In this document: positions 9,181-19,859 of the stretch, in pieces
How positions within the stretch are numbered: the first letter of the stretch is position 1
Layout: the number at the start of each line of letters is the position of its first letter
From: Echria macrotheca
Taxonomy: Eukaryota; Ascomycota; Sordariomycetes; Sordariales; Schizotheciaceae
NCBI GenBank assembly: GCA_030411725.1
Contig: MU839845.1
Span: forward strand, 248,001 to 312,000
Direction of reading: 5' to 3'
Length of the DNA: 64,000 bases
Translations under genes and position numbers: made by a program
Notes under the pieces: generated by a model
What the model saw: only the letters and a program-made list of their open reading frames with translations
What the model was told of the DNA's origin: nothing
The model's database searches: none

Positions 9181-11526
9181 TCACTTCCCTCCCCGCACCA
9201 CCGCCTTCTTCTTCCGCATCATCCTCTTCCGCGCAATAATCTTAGTCCTCAGCGCCAACTTATCATCCGCCTTCTTCCTCTCCTTCTTCTCCGGCGGCGG
9301 CCCCCCCTTCTTCCCTCCGTCTCCCCCATCTCCCCCGTCCATCGCCTTCGCCCTGGCCTCCTTATTCCGCTTATACTCCTTCCAGCTCGACTTGCTCTGA
9401 TGAACCCCCCTCCCCCCCTCCCGCTTGACAAACCCTCCTCCCCTCTTCTCCCCATTCCCAATCCCCCCGCCGCCCGGATTCATCTTCCTCTTCTCCTCCA
9501 TCTGCCTCCGCCGCTGCACAACATTCGCATTCTCAATCGCAAACTCGACAATCAGCCGCTGCGTCTTGCCCGCCTCGTTCTTCAGCGGGTGCCCATTCAG
9601 ATACCGCAGCCCCATGAGCGCCCACCGGTGCGACGAGTACTCGATGAACCCGTACCCGCGGCTTTTCCCGCCAACACTCTCAGCCACCTTGGTGCCTTCG
9701 TTGGACTCAAACACAATCTTGGCCTGCTTGACCACGCCCTTGCCCTTCTCCCTCCTGCGCTTTTCGGCTTCTTTATCTTCGGGCCCGCCGCGGCTGTTCT
9801 CTTCTTTCGAGAGTGGCTGGCGTCGGCCTTCCTTGACGTCCTTGGCGAATCCAACAATAGCCTCGCGCGCAAGCGCCTTGAGTTCCTTGGACGTGACGTT
9901 GCGCGGGATGTTGCGCAGCGCGAGACGCGTGAGACTCAGATGCAGACTGGGATTCGTCTGGATCATCTTCTTGCGCTGCTTGGCGCTGGCCTCGCGCATC
10001 TGGATCTCGGTAGGCGAGAGTTTCTTGTAGAGCGGGTTCGTCGACGAGATGGTGCCCTCGGACAGGAGGAACAGCTTTCGCTTGTCCTTGTCCTTGCGGT
10101 TGCCAACGGCTTCCGTCGCCAGACGCGAGGCTTCTTCCTTCTCGACAGCTTGCGTGACTTGTAGAATGCGGCCGTCCAGAGTATACTTGCCGCTTGGATC
10201 GGCTGTTTCATCCTGCAGAACCGAATGTTTGGATGCTGTTGGTGCCGGTTTGTGGCGAGGCGCATTCTTCAGACACTCCTTGAACTCGTCCTCGTTGAAA
10301 AAGCATACAAACCCAGTGCCGGCCGGTCGGTCCGTTGCTCGGTCCATGACTATCCTTGCGTACCGGATCGCACCGAATTGCGTAAAGTGAGCTTTGAGGG
10401 TCTCGTCTGTCGCAGTATAAGGAAGGTTGCGAATGAAGACGGTTTTCGAATTGTCCGTTGTTCTTGGAGCTGCCTTTTCCTCCTCTTCCGCCATGTCAAA
10501 TTCGTCCTCCTCATCCACGTCGGCACCACCGTCTTGCGAGTCTTCGTCGCTGCCCGACCCTTCTTCATGTTCCTCGTCTTCGTCCTCATCCTCATTGTCG
10601 CTCCCTTCCTCTTCTGACTCTAGATCATCTGCATGCTTCTTGAAAAACATGGCCAGATCCTTATCTTCCTGGGTCATGCCCTCCATCTCGTCATCATCGT
10701 CCTCGTCGTCCTTGGGCTTAGCCGGCTTGGTCTTTTTCTTGTTCGCCTTTTCTCCCCCCTCGTCAGACTTGCTATCGCCATGCTGCTGTTTTTCCCAAGT
10801 CTGTTTGTCAACCGCCCAGTCCACGGCCACAATTCGCCCGTCAATCGTCTTGCCATTGATCGCTTCCATAGCCTTCTCGGCGTTCTTCCGACCGCGGAGC
10901 GTGACAAAGCCAAACCCTGACAATTTTCCCTTGTCGTTCGGCAGATCGGCGAACTTGACCTTGCCATAACTCCTAAACAAGGCCCCGAGCTGCTCAGAGG
11001 TCTTGATACTCCACGGCAAGTTCCGAATAATCAGCTTGGGCGCCTTCCTCGCTTCGGCCAGCGCCTCCTCTCGCTTCCGTTTCTCGTCGGCCAGCTGGGT
11101 TGACCCAGCATGCCCACTCTTGGCAGCATCTCGATGTCGTGGCTGGGCAATGTCGAGTCTCAGACGGCGGCCATCCAACAAGAAATTGTTGAGCTTCTCC
11201 TTGGCCTCGAGCGCATCCTCGGGGTCAGCGAACGACACGAAGCCATAGCCTCGGGACGTCTTGGTTTTTGGGTCCAGCACAACCGTGGCGTGCTTGACGG
11301 GGTAATGTTGAGAAAAGAACTCGGTCAGGGAGTCGGCCGTGGCCGAGGGCGGCAGCGACCGGACGAACAGTGACTTGTTGGTTTCGGTGCGCGCCCTCTT
11401 TGCTCGGGGGGTGGTTGTCGGTTCGGCGGCCACGGCGGCGGGCTCATCGTTGGCAATTGCCTCCTTGACCGCTGATGCCACCTCATCAGCGTCGCGTTGT
11501 CGCTTTTTTGTCGCCGGCTTCCCCAT
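9181..11526 (-). CDS. nop4: Nucleolar RNA-binding protein Nop4/RBM28-like, four RRMs
   Basis: A single uninterrupted 781-aa frame starts MGKPATKKRQRD and ends in a lysine/arginine-rich tail. Four RNA-recognition motifs are visible. RRM1 is at about 51-128 (RNP2 SLFVRSLP, RNP1 RGYGFVSF). RRM2 is at about 165-245 (LIIRNLPW, SGFGFVTL). RRM3 is at about 365-460 (VFIRNLPY, GTGFVCFF). A degenerate RRM4 at about 530-680 (LALRNIP, RGYGFIEY) has a long charged insert. An Asp/Glu-rich linker separates RRM2 and RRM3. Four RRMs with an acidic middle and basic tail match yeast Nop4 and human RBM28, needed for 27S pre-rRNA processing and 60S assembly in the nucleolus. It is divergent from cnd3 with only about 275 bp between the start codons, so the two share a bidirectional promoter region. 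Confidence 0.93.
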   Translation of the reverse strand: MGKPATKKRQRDADEVASAVKEAIANDEPAAVAAEPTTTPRAKRARTETNKSLFVRSLPPSATADSLTEFFSQHYPVKHATVVLDPKTKTSRGYGFVSFADPEDALEAKEKLNNFLLDGRRLRLDIAQPRHRDAAKSGHAGSTQLADEKRKREEALAEARKAPKLIIRNLPWSIKTSEQLGALFRSYGKVKFADLPNDKGKLSGFGFVTLRGRKNAEKAMEAINGKTIDGRIVAVDWAVDKQTWEKQQHGDSKSDEGGEKANKKKTKPAKPKDDEDDDDEMEGMTQEDKDLAMFFKKHADDLESEEEGSDNEDEDEDEEHEEGSGSDEDSQDGGADVDEEDEFDMAEEEEKAAPRTTDNSKTVFIRNLPYTATDETLKAHFTQFGAIRYARIVMDRATDRPAGTGFVCFFNEDEFKECLKNAPRHKPAPTASKHSVLQDETADPSGKYTLDGRILQVTQAVEKEEASRLATEAVGNRKDKDKRKLFLLSEGTISSTNPLYKKLSPTEIQMREASAKQRKKMIQTNPSLHLSLTRLALRNIPRNVTSKELKALAREAIVGFAKDVKEGRRQPLSKEENSRGGPEDKEAEKRRREKGKGVVKQAKIVFESNEGTKVAESVGGKSRGYGFIEYSSHRWALMGLRYLNGHPLKNEAGKTQRLIVEFAIENANVVQRRRQMEEKRKMNPGGGGIGNGEKRGGGFVKREGGRGVHQSKSSWKEYKRNKEARAKAMDGGDGGDGGKKGGPPPEKKERKKADDKLALRTKIIARKRMMRKKKAVVRGGK

Positions 11527-11800
11527 TTTGTTTTTGTGGTGTTTGACTAACTCAATTGCAGTGGCCTTCCGGGGATTGCAGCTGCAGCCGAAAAAAAGTT
11601 GGTGTTGAGCTGCGATAAGCGCCTTATCGCATTGACGGCTGCAGCGACCCCGCCGCTAACTAAGCCGAAATAGGAAAGCCCAGGATAAACAAACAAGTGC
11701 CAACACCCAAAACCGCCAAAGCCGTCCCTCACCATCTTTCCAACTCGCGATGCCCCGATTTTGCGCCAAACCATCACATCACTAAAAAAAGAACGCCAAC
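11527..11800. promoter_or_regulatory. Compact bidirectional promoter region nop4/cnd3
   Basis: Only 274 bp separate the divergent start codons of nop4 (minus) and cnd3 (plus), so both promoters and both 5' leaders must fit here. No TATA box in a convincing position was seen. The segment includes a GATAAGCGCCTTATCGC palindromic word near 11610-11630, which could be a GATA-type site; this is inference. Confidence 0.5.
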
Positions 11801-14800
11801 ATGCCGGCCCGCACCTCGCGCTCGGCGCGCACGTCGGCGGCCGTGTCTCACAAATCGTCCGTGTCCAACTTCAACCCGCGCGCATCAACAGCGTCGCGCG
11901 CCTCGTCCACGGCCAACCCCGACATTCCCCAGGAAGCGCCCGACAACGCGCTGCGCCCGCACATCGCCGGCGTGTTCCGGGAAGCCCAGCGCACGACGGC
12001 CTCGCACCGCAAGCTCGCCGTGACCCTGCGAAAGGTGCAAGAAGCCTGCTGCTACGAGCCGACGTCGAAGAAAAAATCAACAGCCACCGCGGTCGGCGAC
12101 TTTGACGAGAACGACTTCAATGTCGAATTCCTGCGATGCGTGCTGCGCGTCATGCCGGTCAAGAAGAGCGAGGCGGTCGGCGAGAAGGCCATCCGGTTCA
12201 TCGGCCTCTTCCTGCGCCACGCCGTCGACAAGGACAACGAGGTGCTCGGCGAGGTCGACGAGGACGCTAGCACCATGCCCGAGACCCCGACGACGCGCCT
12301 GACGGCTTTCCTGATCGACCACGTGCTCCCACTGCTCACGGCCAAGGACAAGTTTGTGCGCTACCGCGCGACGCAGCTCATCTCGCACATTATCAACTCG
12401 CTCGATGCCATCGACGACGACCTCTTCCAGAAGCTGCGCCAGTGTTTGCTCAAGAGAATCCGCGACAAGGAGGCCATGGTCCGCGTCCAGGCTGTTTTGG
12501 GCCTGGGGCGTCTGGCGGGTAACGAGGCCGAGGCCAAGGACGATTCCGACGATAGCGCGTACGATGGGGCGTCGGTCAGCCTGCTGGATAAGCTCCTCGA
12601 GGTGCTGCAGAATGATCCCAGTGCCGATGTGAGGAGGTCGCTGCTGGTGAATCTCCCGATCCTGCCGAATACTCTACCGTTTCTTCTGGAACGGGCGCGC
12701 GACCAGGATGCGCCGACCCGTCGCGCTGTATACTCGCGCCTTCTCCCGGCCCTCGGTGATTTCCGCCATCTGTCGCTCTCTATGAGGGAGAAGCTGCTCC
12801 GCTGGGGCCTGCGAGACAGAGACGAGAACGTGCGCAAGGCCGCCGGCCGGCTGTTCCGAGAGCGGTGGATCGAGGACTGCGCCGGCACGCCGCCCCCGGC
12901 CGAGAACGGGCAGGCCGAGGTATCACCACCAAACCTCGAGGCGCTCTTGGAGCTGCTAGAGCGCATCGACGTGGTCAACTCGGGTGTCGAGAACGGAGTC
13001 GCATTGGAGGCTATGAAGGGCTTCTGGGAGGGCCGGCCGGACTACAGAGAATTCATCACCTTCAACGACGAGTTCTGGGAGACGCTGAGCGCCGAGTCGG
13101 TCTTCGTCGCGCGCAGCTTCAACGACTTCTGCCGGAGCGAGGGCGGCGGCAAGTACGAGGCGCTCGTCGAGGAGAAGCTACCCGAGGTGACCAAGGTCGC
13201 GTTCTACCTAGAACGCTACGTCAAGGTGCTGATCGACGCCATCCGGCGGATCGACGAGCAGGAGACCGAAGAGGAAGAAGAGGAAGACACGGTGGAGCAG
13301 GAGTTTATTGTCGAGCAGCTGCTGCATATCGCCCTCACTTTGGATTATTCGGACGAAGTCGGCCGCCGTAAGATGTTTGCCCTTCTGCGTCAGACGCTCT
13401 CGATTCCCGAACTTCCCGACGAGATCACCAAGCTTACGGTCGAGGTGCTGCGCGATTTGTCCGCCCCCGATGCGGCGGGCGAGAAGGAGTTCTGCAGTAT
13501 CGTGCTCGAAGCAGTGGCCGATGTCCACGATACGATTGTGGATGACGTGCCCGCCGAGGACGACGAGAGTTTTCACTCTGCCCGGTCCGAGGTCAGCGGC
13601 GACACGACCCCGACTAAGAAGAGAGGTCGGTCCCCGGAGCTCTCGGAGGAGGAGGCGGCCAAGAAGGCCATCAAGGAGCTCATGATTAACATGAAGTGTC
13701 TGCACATTGTGCAGTGCATGCTGACCAACGTCGCCGGCAACCTGCAGCAGAACGACCACCTTGTGTCCATGCTCAACAATCTTGTGGTGCCGGCCGTCCG
13801 CAGCCACGAGGCGCCCGTCCGCGAAAGAGGTCTTGTTTGTTTGGGTCTCTGCTCGCTGCTGGACCGGTCGCTGGCCGAGGAGAACCTGACGCTGTTCATG
13901 CACTTCTTCAGCAAGGGCCACACGGCGCTGCAGATCACCGCTTTACAGATCCTGACAGACATCCTAAACGTCCACGGCGCGCAGCTCCTGTCGTCGAACC
14001 CGACCCTCCTCAAAGTCTACGTCAAGGCTTTGAGGTCCGGCGCCAAGGCCCCCGAGGTGCAGGCCGCCGCCACCGTCGCCGTGTCCAAGCTGCTGCTGGG
14101 CCGGGTGATAAGCGACCACGACGTGGCCGCGGAGCTGCTCAAGACGCTGGTGGTGGCCTACTTTGAGCCGGCGAGCTCGGGCAACCAGAGCGTGCGGCAG
14201 GCGCTCAACTATTTCCTGCCCGTGTTCTGCTACTCGCGCGCCGAGAACCAGGACCTGATGCGCGCTGTTGCGCTGGACGCGCTGCACACGCTGTATAACG
14301 TGCGCGAGGGGCTCGACGACGACGATGCGGATGTCGAGGATGAGATGGTCAGCCTGTCGACCATCGGTGCCTGTCTCGTCGACTGGACGGATCCGCGCAA
14401 GTGTTTCTCGCCCGGGTTTGATGGAGAAGGAGAAAAGAAAAATGTGAATGGGGATGTGCATCTCGAGTTTGCGCGGGACGTGCTGGATAGGCTGGATGGG
14501 AATGCTAGCAGTATGTTTCTTTTTTTCTTTCCTTTCCTTTTTTTCTCGGATTTCTTTTTTTTTTTTTTGTTACTATCGGAAATCTTGACCACGGTGTACG
14601 GTACGGTACGGTACGGAATTGACACTAACAAAAAAAAACAGAAGAAGAAAAGAAAATCCTAGCCGCCCTCCTCGGAAAGTTATACATCTCCCCCGCCTCC
14701 TCCGAGGACAAGATCCGCTCGGTATACCACGAAGTCTGTCTAGCCGTTGACGCGCAGATCTTGTCGGACGCGGCCGGCCGGAACGCGCTCTACAAGATCC

Positions 14801-15159
14801 ACGTCAGTCTGGGCAAGATTGTGAATAATCTTGATAATGCTGCTTCTGGTCCTCCGGCAAATAACTTTCGACGGAGTGTGAGCCGGGCTACGTCTGTTAG
14901 TCTTGCGCCTTCTGTCGGTGGTGGTGGTCCTGAGGATCGGACTGTTCTTGGGGGGAGTAGAGAAGAGGATGATGAAGAGGACGACAAGACGGTTGTGATG
15001 AGGGGGGAGGAGATTAGGGAGGTTGTGTTGGAGGAGGAAGAGGATGATGGGGGGACGAGTGGGGACGGGGAGGGAGATGAGACGACGGTTATGAGGACTG
15101 TTGTTGAGGCTGGGGAGGAGGATTCGCTTGTTGATGATTTGCTTTCTGATGGGGAGTGA
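11801..15159 (+). CDS. cnd3: Condensin complex subunit 3 (Cnd3/Ycg1, CAP-G)
   Basis: Exons 11801-14510 and 14642-15159 join to about 1075 aa; the intron starts GTATGT, has an ACTAAC branch and contains T-runs plus a (GGTAC)n stretch. The protein is an alpha-helical HEAT-repeat array: HIAGVFREAQRTTASHRKL near residue 50, then repeats such as DHVLPLLTAKDKFVRYRATQ and DPSADVRRSLLVNLPILPNT. The central HEAT block is interrupted by a charged loop, and the C-terminus is a highly acidic tail rich in Asp, Glu, Thr and Val. Length and order match the CAP-G family, the HEAT subunit that binds DNA in the condensin ring and is needed for mitotic chromosome condensation. The start is the first ATG in the frame; a Ser/Arg/Ala-rich N-terminal extension precedes the first repeats. 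Confidence 0.93.
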
Positions 15160-15401
15160 TTTCCTTTTTCTCTCTGTTTGTTTCTGTCCGTTTGGACTTG
15201 GAAAGGGGAGATTGGGCAGGAAGGGTATGTGGATAGGACTGGATGGGGTGTGGTTATGACTGTATGGATACGGGTATACATGTTGGGTTCACGATAATCG
15301 GGCAGTCGGATACGTATAGGAAAGCACGGGTACTCTGTTCATGCTGAATTTCAAATTTCTATTTTCTTCCCTGATCACAATGATATCTATGAACAGTGTA
15401 T

Positions 15402-18381
15402 TCATGACATCCGCTCCCTCACTCCCAGCCAAAACATCACCCCTCCCCATCCAATATTCACAAGCAAATGCTGTCCCACTCCCCACGCAACACAATACAG
15501 ATACTTGGGCGAGAACACGGTCCAGATAAACAGGTGCGTCCTCAACACGGTACAAGAAGCCATAACCGCGCCGACGCTGCACGTCGCAAACACCGTCAAC
15601 AACGCCACATGACCCCGAAAGTACACCGGGATCCGGTACGGCGGTATGCTCTTATCGGTGGTCACCTTGTGGATGAGCAGCACAGAGGTCGCCGAGACCC
15701 AGTATATCGGACCCGCCCAGTTGCTTATAAACGTCAGGATGCCGACGGACAAGACATTAAAGTCGGCGATGCCGTTGTAGGCGCTCGAGAGGTCGACCGA
15801 CGAGATGGCGTTGGATCCGCCGAGGGCGAAGAAGGATGTGTATTGCAAGAGAAGAGAAGATGTGGCCAGCTCGAGGAATGTGAGCTTCGACAGGGACGAG
15901 CGGAGGAGGAGGTACTGGATGTGGAAGAGGAGGAAGAGCGGGATGTTGGTTGTGCGGGACTGGGTTAGCGCGAGGAGGGTGTAGAGGTGGTGGATGGTTT
16001 CGATTGCTGAACACATTAGCTAGGAGTAAATATAACCGGGATTGTACGTACAAAGCGATGTTATGGAAAGAGGGCGGTTCGTGAGCAGGTAAAACAGGGC
16101 GCAGGCGACGCCAAAACCGAGGGCAAAAAACACGGCCCGGGCTTGTGAGACCAGGCTGTGGCCCTGCGTGAACTCGAGCTCGGCGATGCTCTTGGCGAAG
16201 CCGACGACTAGCTCGGGCGCGTCACCGTGCGTGAAGGCTACCTTGAAGGAAACGGCAGCGAGCACCAGCCCACTGACGGCCGAGTAGCTGATCGGAGCGG
16301 GGATGGCATTGAAGCCATTGATCAGCTCGCGGTGGATCCAGACGTAGGTTACAGCGACCAAAATCCAGAGCAGTAGTGGGTTGGGATACAGAAAGATCTT
16401 GACCACGTCTGGCTCGCCGGCGAATTTCTGGCCCGTCTGGTTCCATGCCCTGGCTAGCCGGACGGTGGCAAGCATCAGGAACAGGGCGAAGACATGTTTT
16501 GTTTTTGAAGTGGCGCTGGGATGGTTAGCATGGTACTGGTAATGACCGAGAAACGAACCTGTTGAATCCTTTCAGACCAAGGACGAAGAACCAGGCGGTT
16601 GTAGCCCAGTACCAAAAGTGCTGCTCTTCTTCAACATAGCTGCTCGCGAACATCATCACCCCGTAGGTGATAGTCACGGCGGTCAAGGACCAGACTCCTA
16701 CTCTGGAATCGTCTGTCACTCGGAAAGGAACTGAGCCTAGAGCAAGCACGGCAGCAATTACAATTATGGCTTGTCCGAGGAGTAGCCTAGTGACGTTGTA
16801 GTTGCTTGCCATACCACTCATGAGACCCTGGGCTTTCCGAAGCCACCGTACGATGGACGAGACCCACTGGGCGTCGGTGCCATCTTCTGAATCCTTAGAT
16901 TCTGCAATCATCTTCCATTCGCAAGCCAGCTCTTTATAGTCATCATTGGGATCGACGCAGTTTTCCTTGCTCGATTCTTTCTCGAAAATATCTGCTCCAG
17001 AAGCAGCGGTAATGATGTCGAGAATCTGATAAGCATTCCGCAGCAGCAGTTGAGCCTGGTCCTGGTCTGATTTGTGTCAGCACGCTCAGCGTCAAGCAGC
17101 CAGTACAACATACTGTTTAACCAGAATGGAAGAAACTCTGGGATCAGAGCGCCGAGATTGTTCTTGGGGACGGGAAATCCCAAGAGCGCGGCCAAGGTTG
17201 GGGCAAGATCCGACTGTTCAACGGTGCTATAATATTGAAAATCCTCGGCCTCGGAAACCGGCGCCTGTGCAGTGCTCTGCAGGGCTTTGAGTTTTGGAGA
17301 CAAAAAGACGAGAGCCGGCGATGTCTCGCCTGGCGAGGAGGCACCGTGGTTTCCAGCATCATTCATGCCATGATCTCCACACACAACAAAAAGTGTCGAC
17401 TGAAGATGAGGTTCCGACTCAATTGCGCTGAAAATTTCCTTGACAATACCATCCATTTCCCGTTGCTTCGGGATCATATGGGTGCTAGACAATCAGCCAC
17501 GTCCAGCACAGGGCTAAGTTCACCTACCTTCTTGGCCCCCCCTTATGCCCGATATGATCAAGACCGAGGTAATGAAGCACCATGGTATTCCAGTCATCCC
17601 TCCTGAGCTCGTCTGCAATATGTCGTGTCACGTTGTTGTCGACCTCGGTAAAGTCCTGGAGGGTCAGCTTCTATCACAAGAAATAACCGGGTACACCTAC
17701 CGAAACAAAAAAGCTGGTGGTCCCGTCGGCCCTGTCAAATGTGCCCGGAAACAACTTCAGCCATGTGTCATCCCCATACATGACAAGCTTGCCCGTGCCC
17801 TTGGCCTTCATCTGGGCGAGCCAGGTATCCTGCGACGCGAGAGTGGACGACTCGTCGCCTTCGTCGAGGTTGAGCACGACGTCGAGAAACGAGGGAATCG
17901 ATCCGGTCGTGATCGCCTTTAGTCGGGGCATCGTGACGGTAGGAGACGTGGCATGCGCCGTGAAGGGGATCGCAACGCCATCGCGAATCAGTCTGTAGTC
18001 CCCAATTAGCATGCGCCAAGGGCAACAGCACGGCTGTGGCTTACGACTGGACGTATTCGAAGCCGCTGTTGGGCGAATACACGAAATCACTATGCGACTA
18101 TCAGCTTGGTCTTGGGCAGGACGGCGCGCGTGGTACCTCCTCAGGGCATCGATCACCATGAACACGAGGCGGTCGAATGGCGGCTCGGGAGTTTTGTCAT
18201 AGCCGGCCACGGGTTGGAACTCGGCAAGACCGGGAAGCAGAGGCTTATACGGAAAGAAACCAGTCGCAAACGTCAGAATCGCCGCTGGTATCAAGAGATT
18301 GGCCACGACGAGCAGCACAGTCGAGATGAAGGCGCCGGCCACCAAACCCGCCGGATGACCACGCGAACCACGCGGCGCCAT
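15402..18381 (-). CDS. las21: GPI ethanolamine phosphate transferase 2 (Las21/Gpi7, PIG-G)
   Basis: The gene has many exons (at least seven introns), read from MAPRGSRG at 18381 to a TGA at 15402. It begins with a signal-anchor helix (residues about 10-35), followed by a lumenal alkaline-phosphatase-fold domain. Seen in order are VFMVIDALR|SDFVYSP (metal-binding Asp), LKAITTGSIPSFLD (catalytic Thr region), FTEVDNNVTRHI, LGLDHIGHKGG, and CGDHGMNDAGNHGASSPGET. The C-terminal half is a series of hydrophobic helices. The GASSPGETSPAL wording is that of Las21/Gpi7 rather than Mcd4 or Gpi13. The enzyme adds a side-chain ethanolamine phosphate to the second mannose of the GPI precursor in the ER. 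The first introns are about 50 nt with standard sites. It converges on cnd3, with 242 bp between stop codons. The exact boundaries of the later exons are uncertain. Confidence 0.88.
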
Positions 18382-18726
18382 GACAAGAGACGCGCCAGTC
18401 ACGGACACGGTACGACGGGAATGCAGAAATGCTCGGATCCGTCTCAATTGCACTCGCCAGCCATTGCAGCCGACTGATACCTCGCGCGATCTTGAGCGAT
18501 GCTGACCACAAAAGAAGGCGAGGCAGAAATCGATGCTGGTCAATTATCGGTTTTCGTTTTCAGCAGTCCAGGCCGCCGCTCTGCCTGACGCCATTGGATA
18601 GACGCTAAATACATCCCTGTCCGCCCCAAACACCAAACCCCACCAACGCCTTCAGTGCCATGATGTTTTCTCAAGATGAGATGCCCAGGTGATTCCATAA
18701 GGGAACAAATAAAATATGAAAAGAGT
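18382..18726. other. Intergenic between las21 start and DUF2423 stop
   Basis: This holds the las21 promoter and the 3' untranslated region of the upstream same-strand gene. No gene is seen. Confidence 0.5.
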
Positions 18727-19122
18727 TCATTTCCTTTTCCTGAGAACCTTCTTCTCGCCATACTTGGGAAACACAATCGAGGATTTCTTGCTCCTCCGCT
18801 TCTCGATCCGCGTCTTTCCCACCTTCGTCGTCGTCACTGGCTTTGCCCCCGAGTCCACATCCATCACCGTCTCAGCTGCGCCGTCCTTGGCCTCATCTTC
18901 AGCATCTGCGACTGTCAGCATTCTGTTGGAACTGCGACCGGCGGCTTCCATACCTTCAGCCGTGGCCATTTCGACTTCCTTGGCCGGCTTTGGCTGGCGG
19001 GCAAGTTCTAGCAGTTTCGCAGAGAGGCGCTCTGCCCGCGCTGTCTCAACCGGCCCAAAGACATTCTTCTTGAGTCGCTGGTTGTTGGTCTTGATTTGGC
19101 TTGACCGTGCGCTTTTCGCCAT
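18727..19122 (-). CDS. DUF2423 small nucleolar/ribosome-biogenesis-type protein (YBL028C-like)
   Basis: This is a single 131-aa frame with no intron. The N-terminal 40 residues (MAKSARSSQIKTNNQRLKKN, then VFGPVETARAERLSAKLLELA) are the DUF2423 signature: a basic stretch followed by an amphipathic helix. The middle is Ala/Glu/Asp-rich. The end is very basic (TRIEKRRSKKSSIVFPKYGEKKVLRKRK), consistent with nucleolar localisation. The yeast homologue YBL028C is nucleolar and associated with pre-ribosomes; its molecular role is not defined. Transcription is divergent from the SUMO ligase gene that begins at 19860. Confidence 0.85.
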   Translation of the reverse strand: MAKSARSSQIKTNNQRLKKNVFGPVETARAERLSAKLLELARQPKPAKEVEMATAEGMEAAGRSSNRMLTVADAEDEAKDGAAETVMDVDSGAKPVTTTKVGKTRIEKRRSKKSSIVFPKYGEKKVLRKRK

Positions 19123-19859
19123 CTTTGTGTTTTTTTCAGAGAGAAGACCTCGGTAAGCCAGATATCGGTAGTTTTCGTCAAGAGACTTTTGCTTCGGTGA
19201 ATCACGAAGTTGGTTTGGGGGAACTATGGACGATTATTTTTTTCTCCCAGCGGTTTGGGACTCGAGGGTGGGTTGTGGGGTAGCTGCAAGCGTACAGACA
19301 ACCAATCACGGCGACCGTCCTGTTTGAACTTATACAGCAGTCCGTTTCGTCCAATGATAAGACGAAATACAGCATACAAAAGGCGAACTGTGACTCTCCA
19401 AAGTAATTAAATCATCGCGCGGGATTTGCCGTCTTTGTGCTTGAGAAACATCCCATGGAATTTTCTGCCGGCAAATGCCGCCTTTCCTGCAGCCTGGCTC
19501 CCCTGGTCGCCTTCGGGTGCTGCGCAACGCCAACCCCACGAAGCCCGACTCTCCCGCATAGGCACGGTTTGCCGTTGCGAATCCGATCCAGAGCAGCGAC
19601 GGAGGCTGAGATGCAATCCTGAAGACGATCGGTCGCGGACAGCGGGGAACGGGCGGTTGGGTCGAAGGTCGTAGGTTCCTCCCCTGCGGACAAACATAAA
19701 GTCTTTTGAGACGACTCTGCACACCCCACATCAGCTTCTTCGCCGTCAGCCCTCTGGTTATTATATCTTTTTTTTCCTCCCGCCGAGTGCGCGTTTGCAC
19801 CTTGCCTCTCCCATCGCCGACCAGCCAATTACCGGGCGCACCCACCGCGCCCGACAGCG
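19123..19859. other. Divergent intergenic region DUF2423 / SUMO ligase
   Basis: This 737-bp region carries both promoters. Frames of up to 189 aa on the minus strand (19330-19899) overlap the ligase start and look like chance. Confidence 0.5.

Noticed and set aside
9400..10164. 254-aa plus-strand frame inside nop4
   Set aside because: It is antisense to the conserved RRM4 region of nop4 and has no features of its own.
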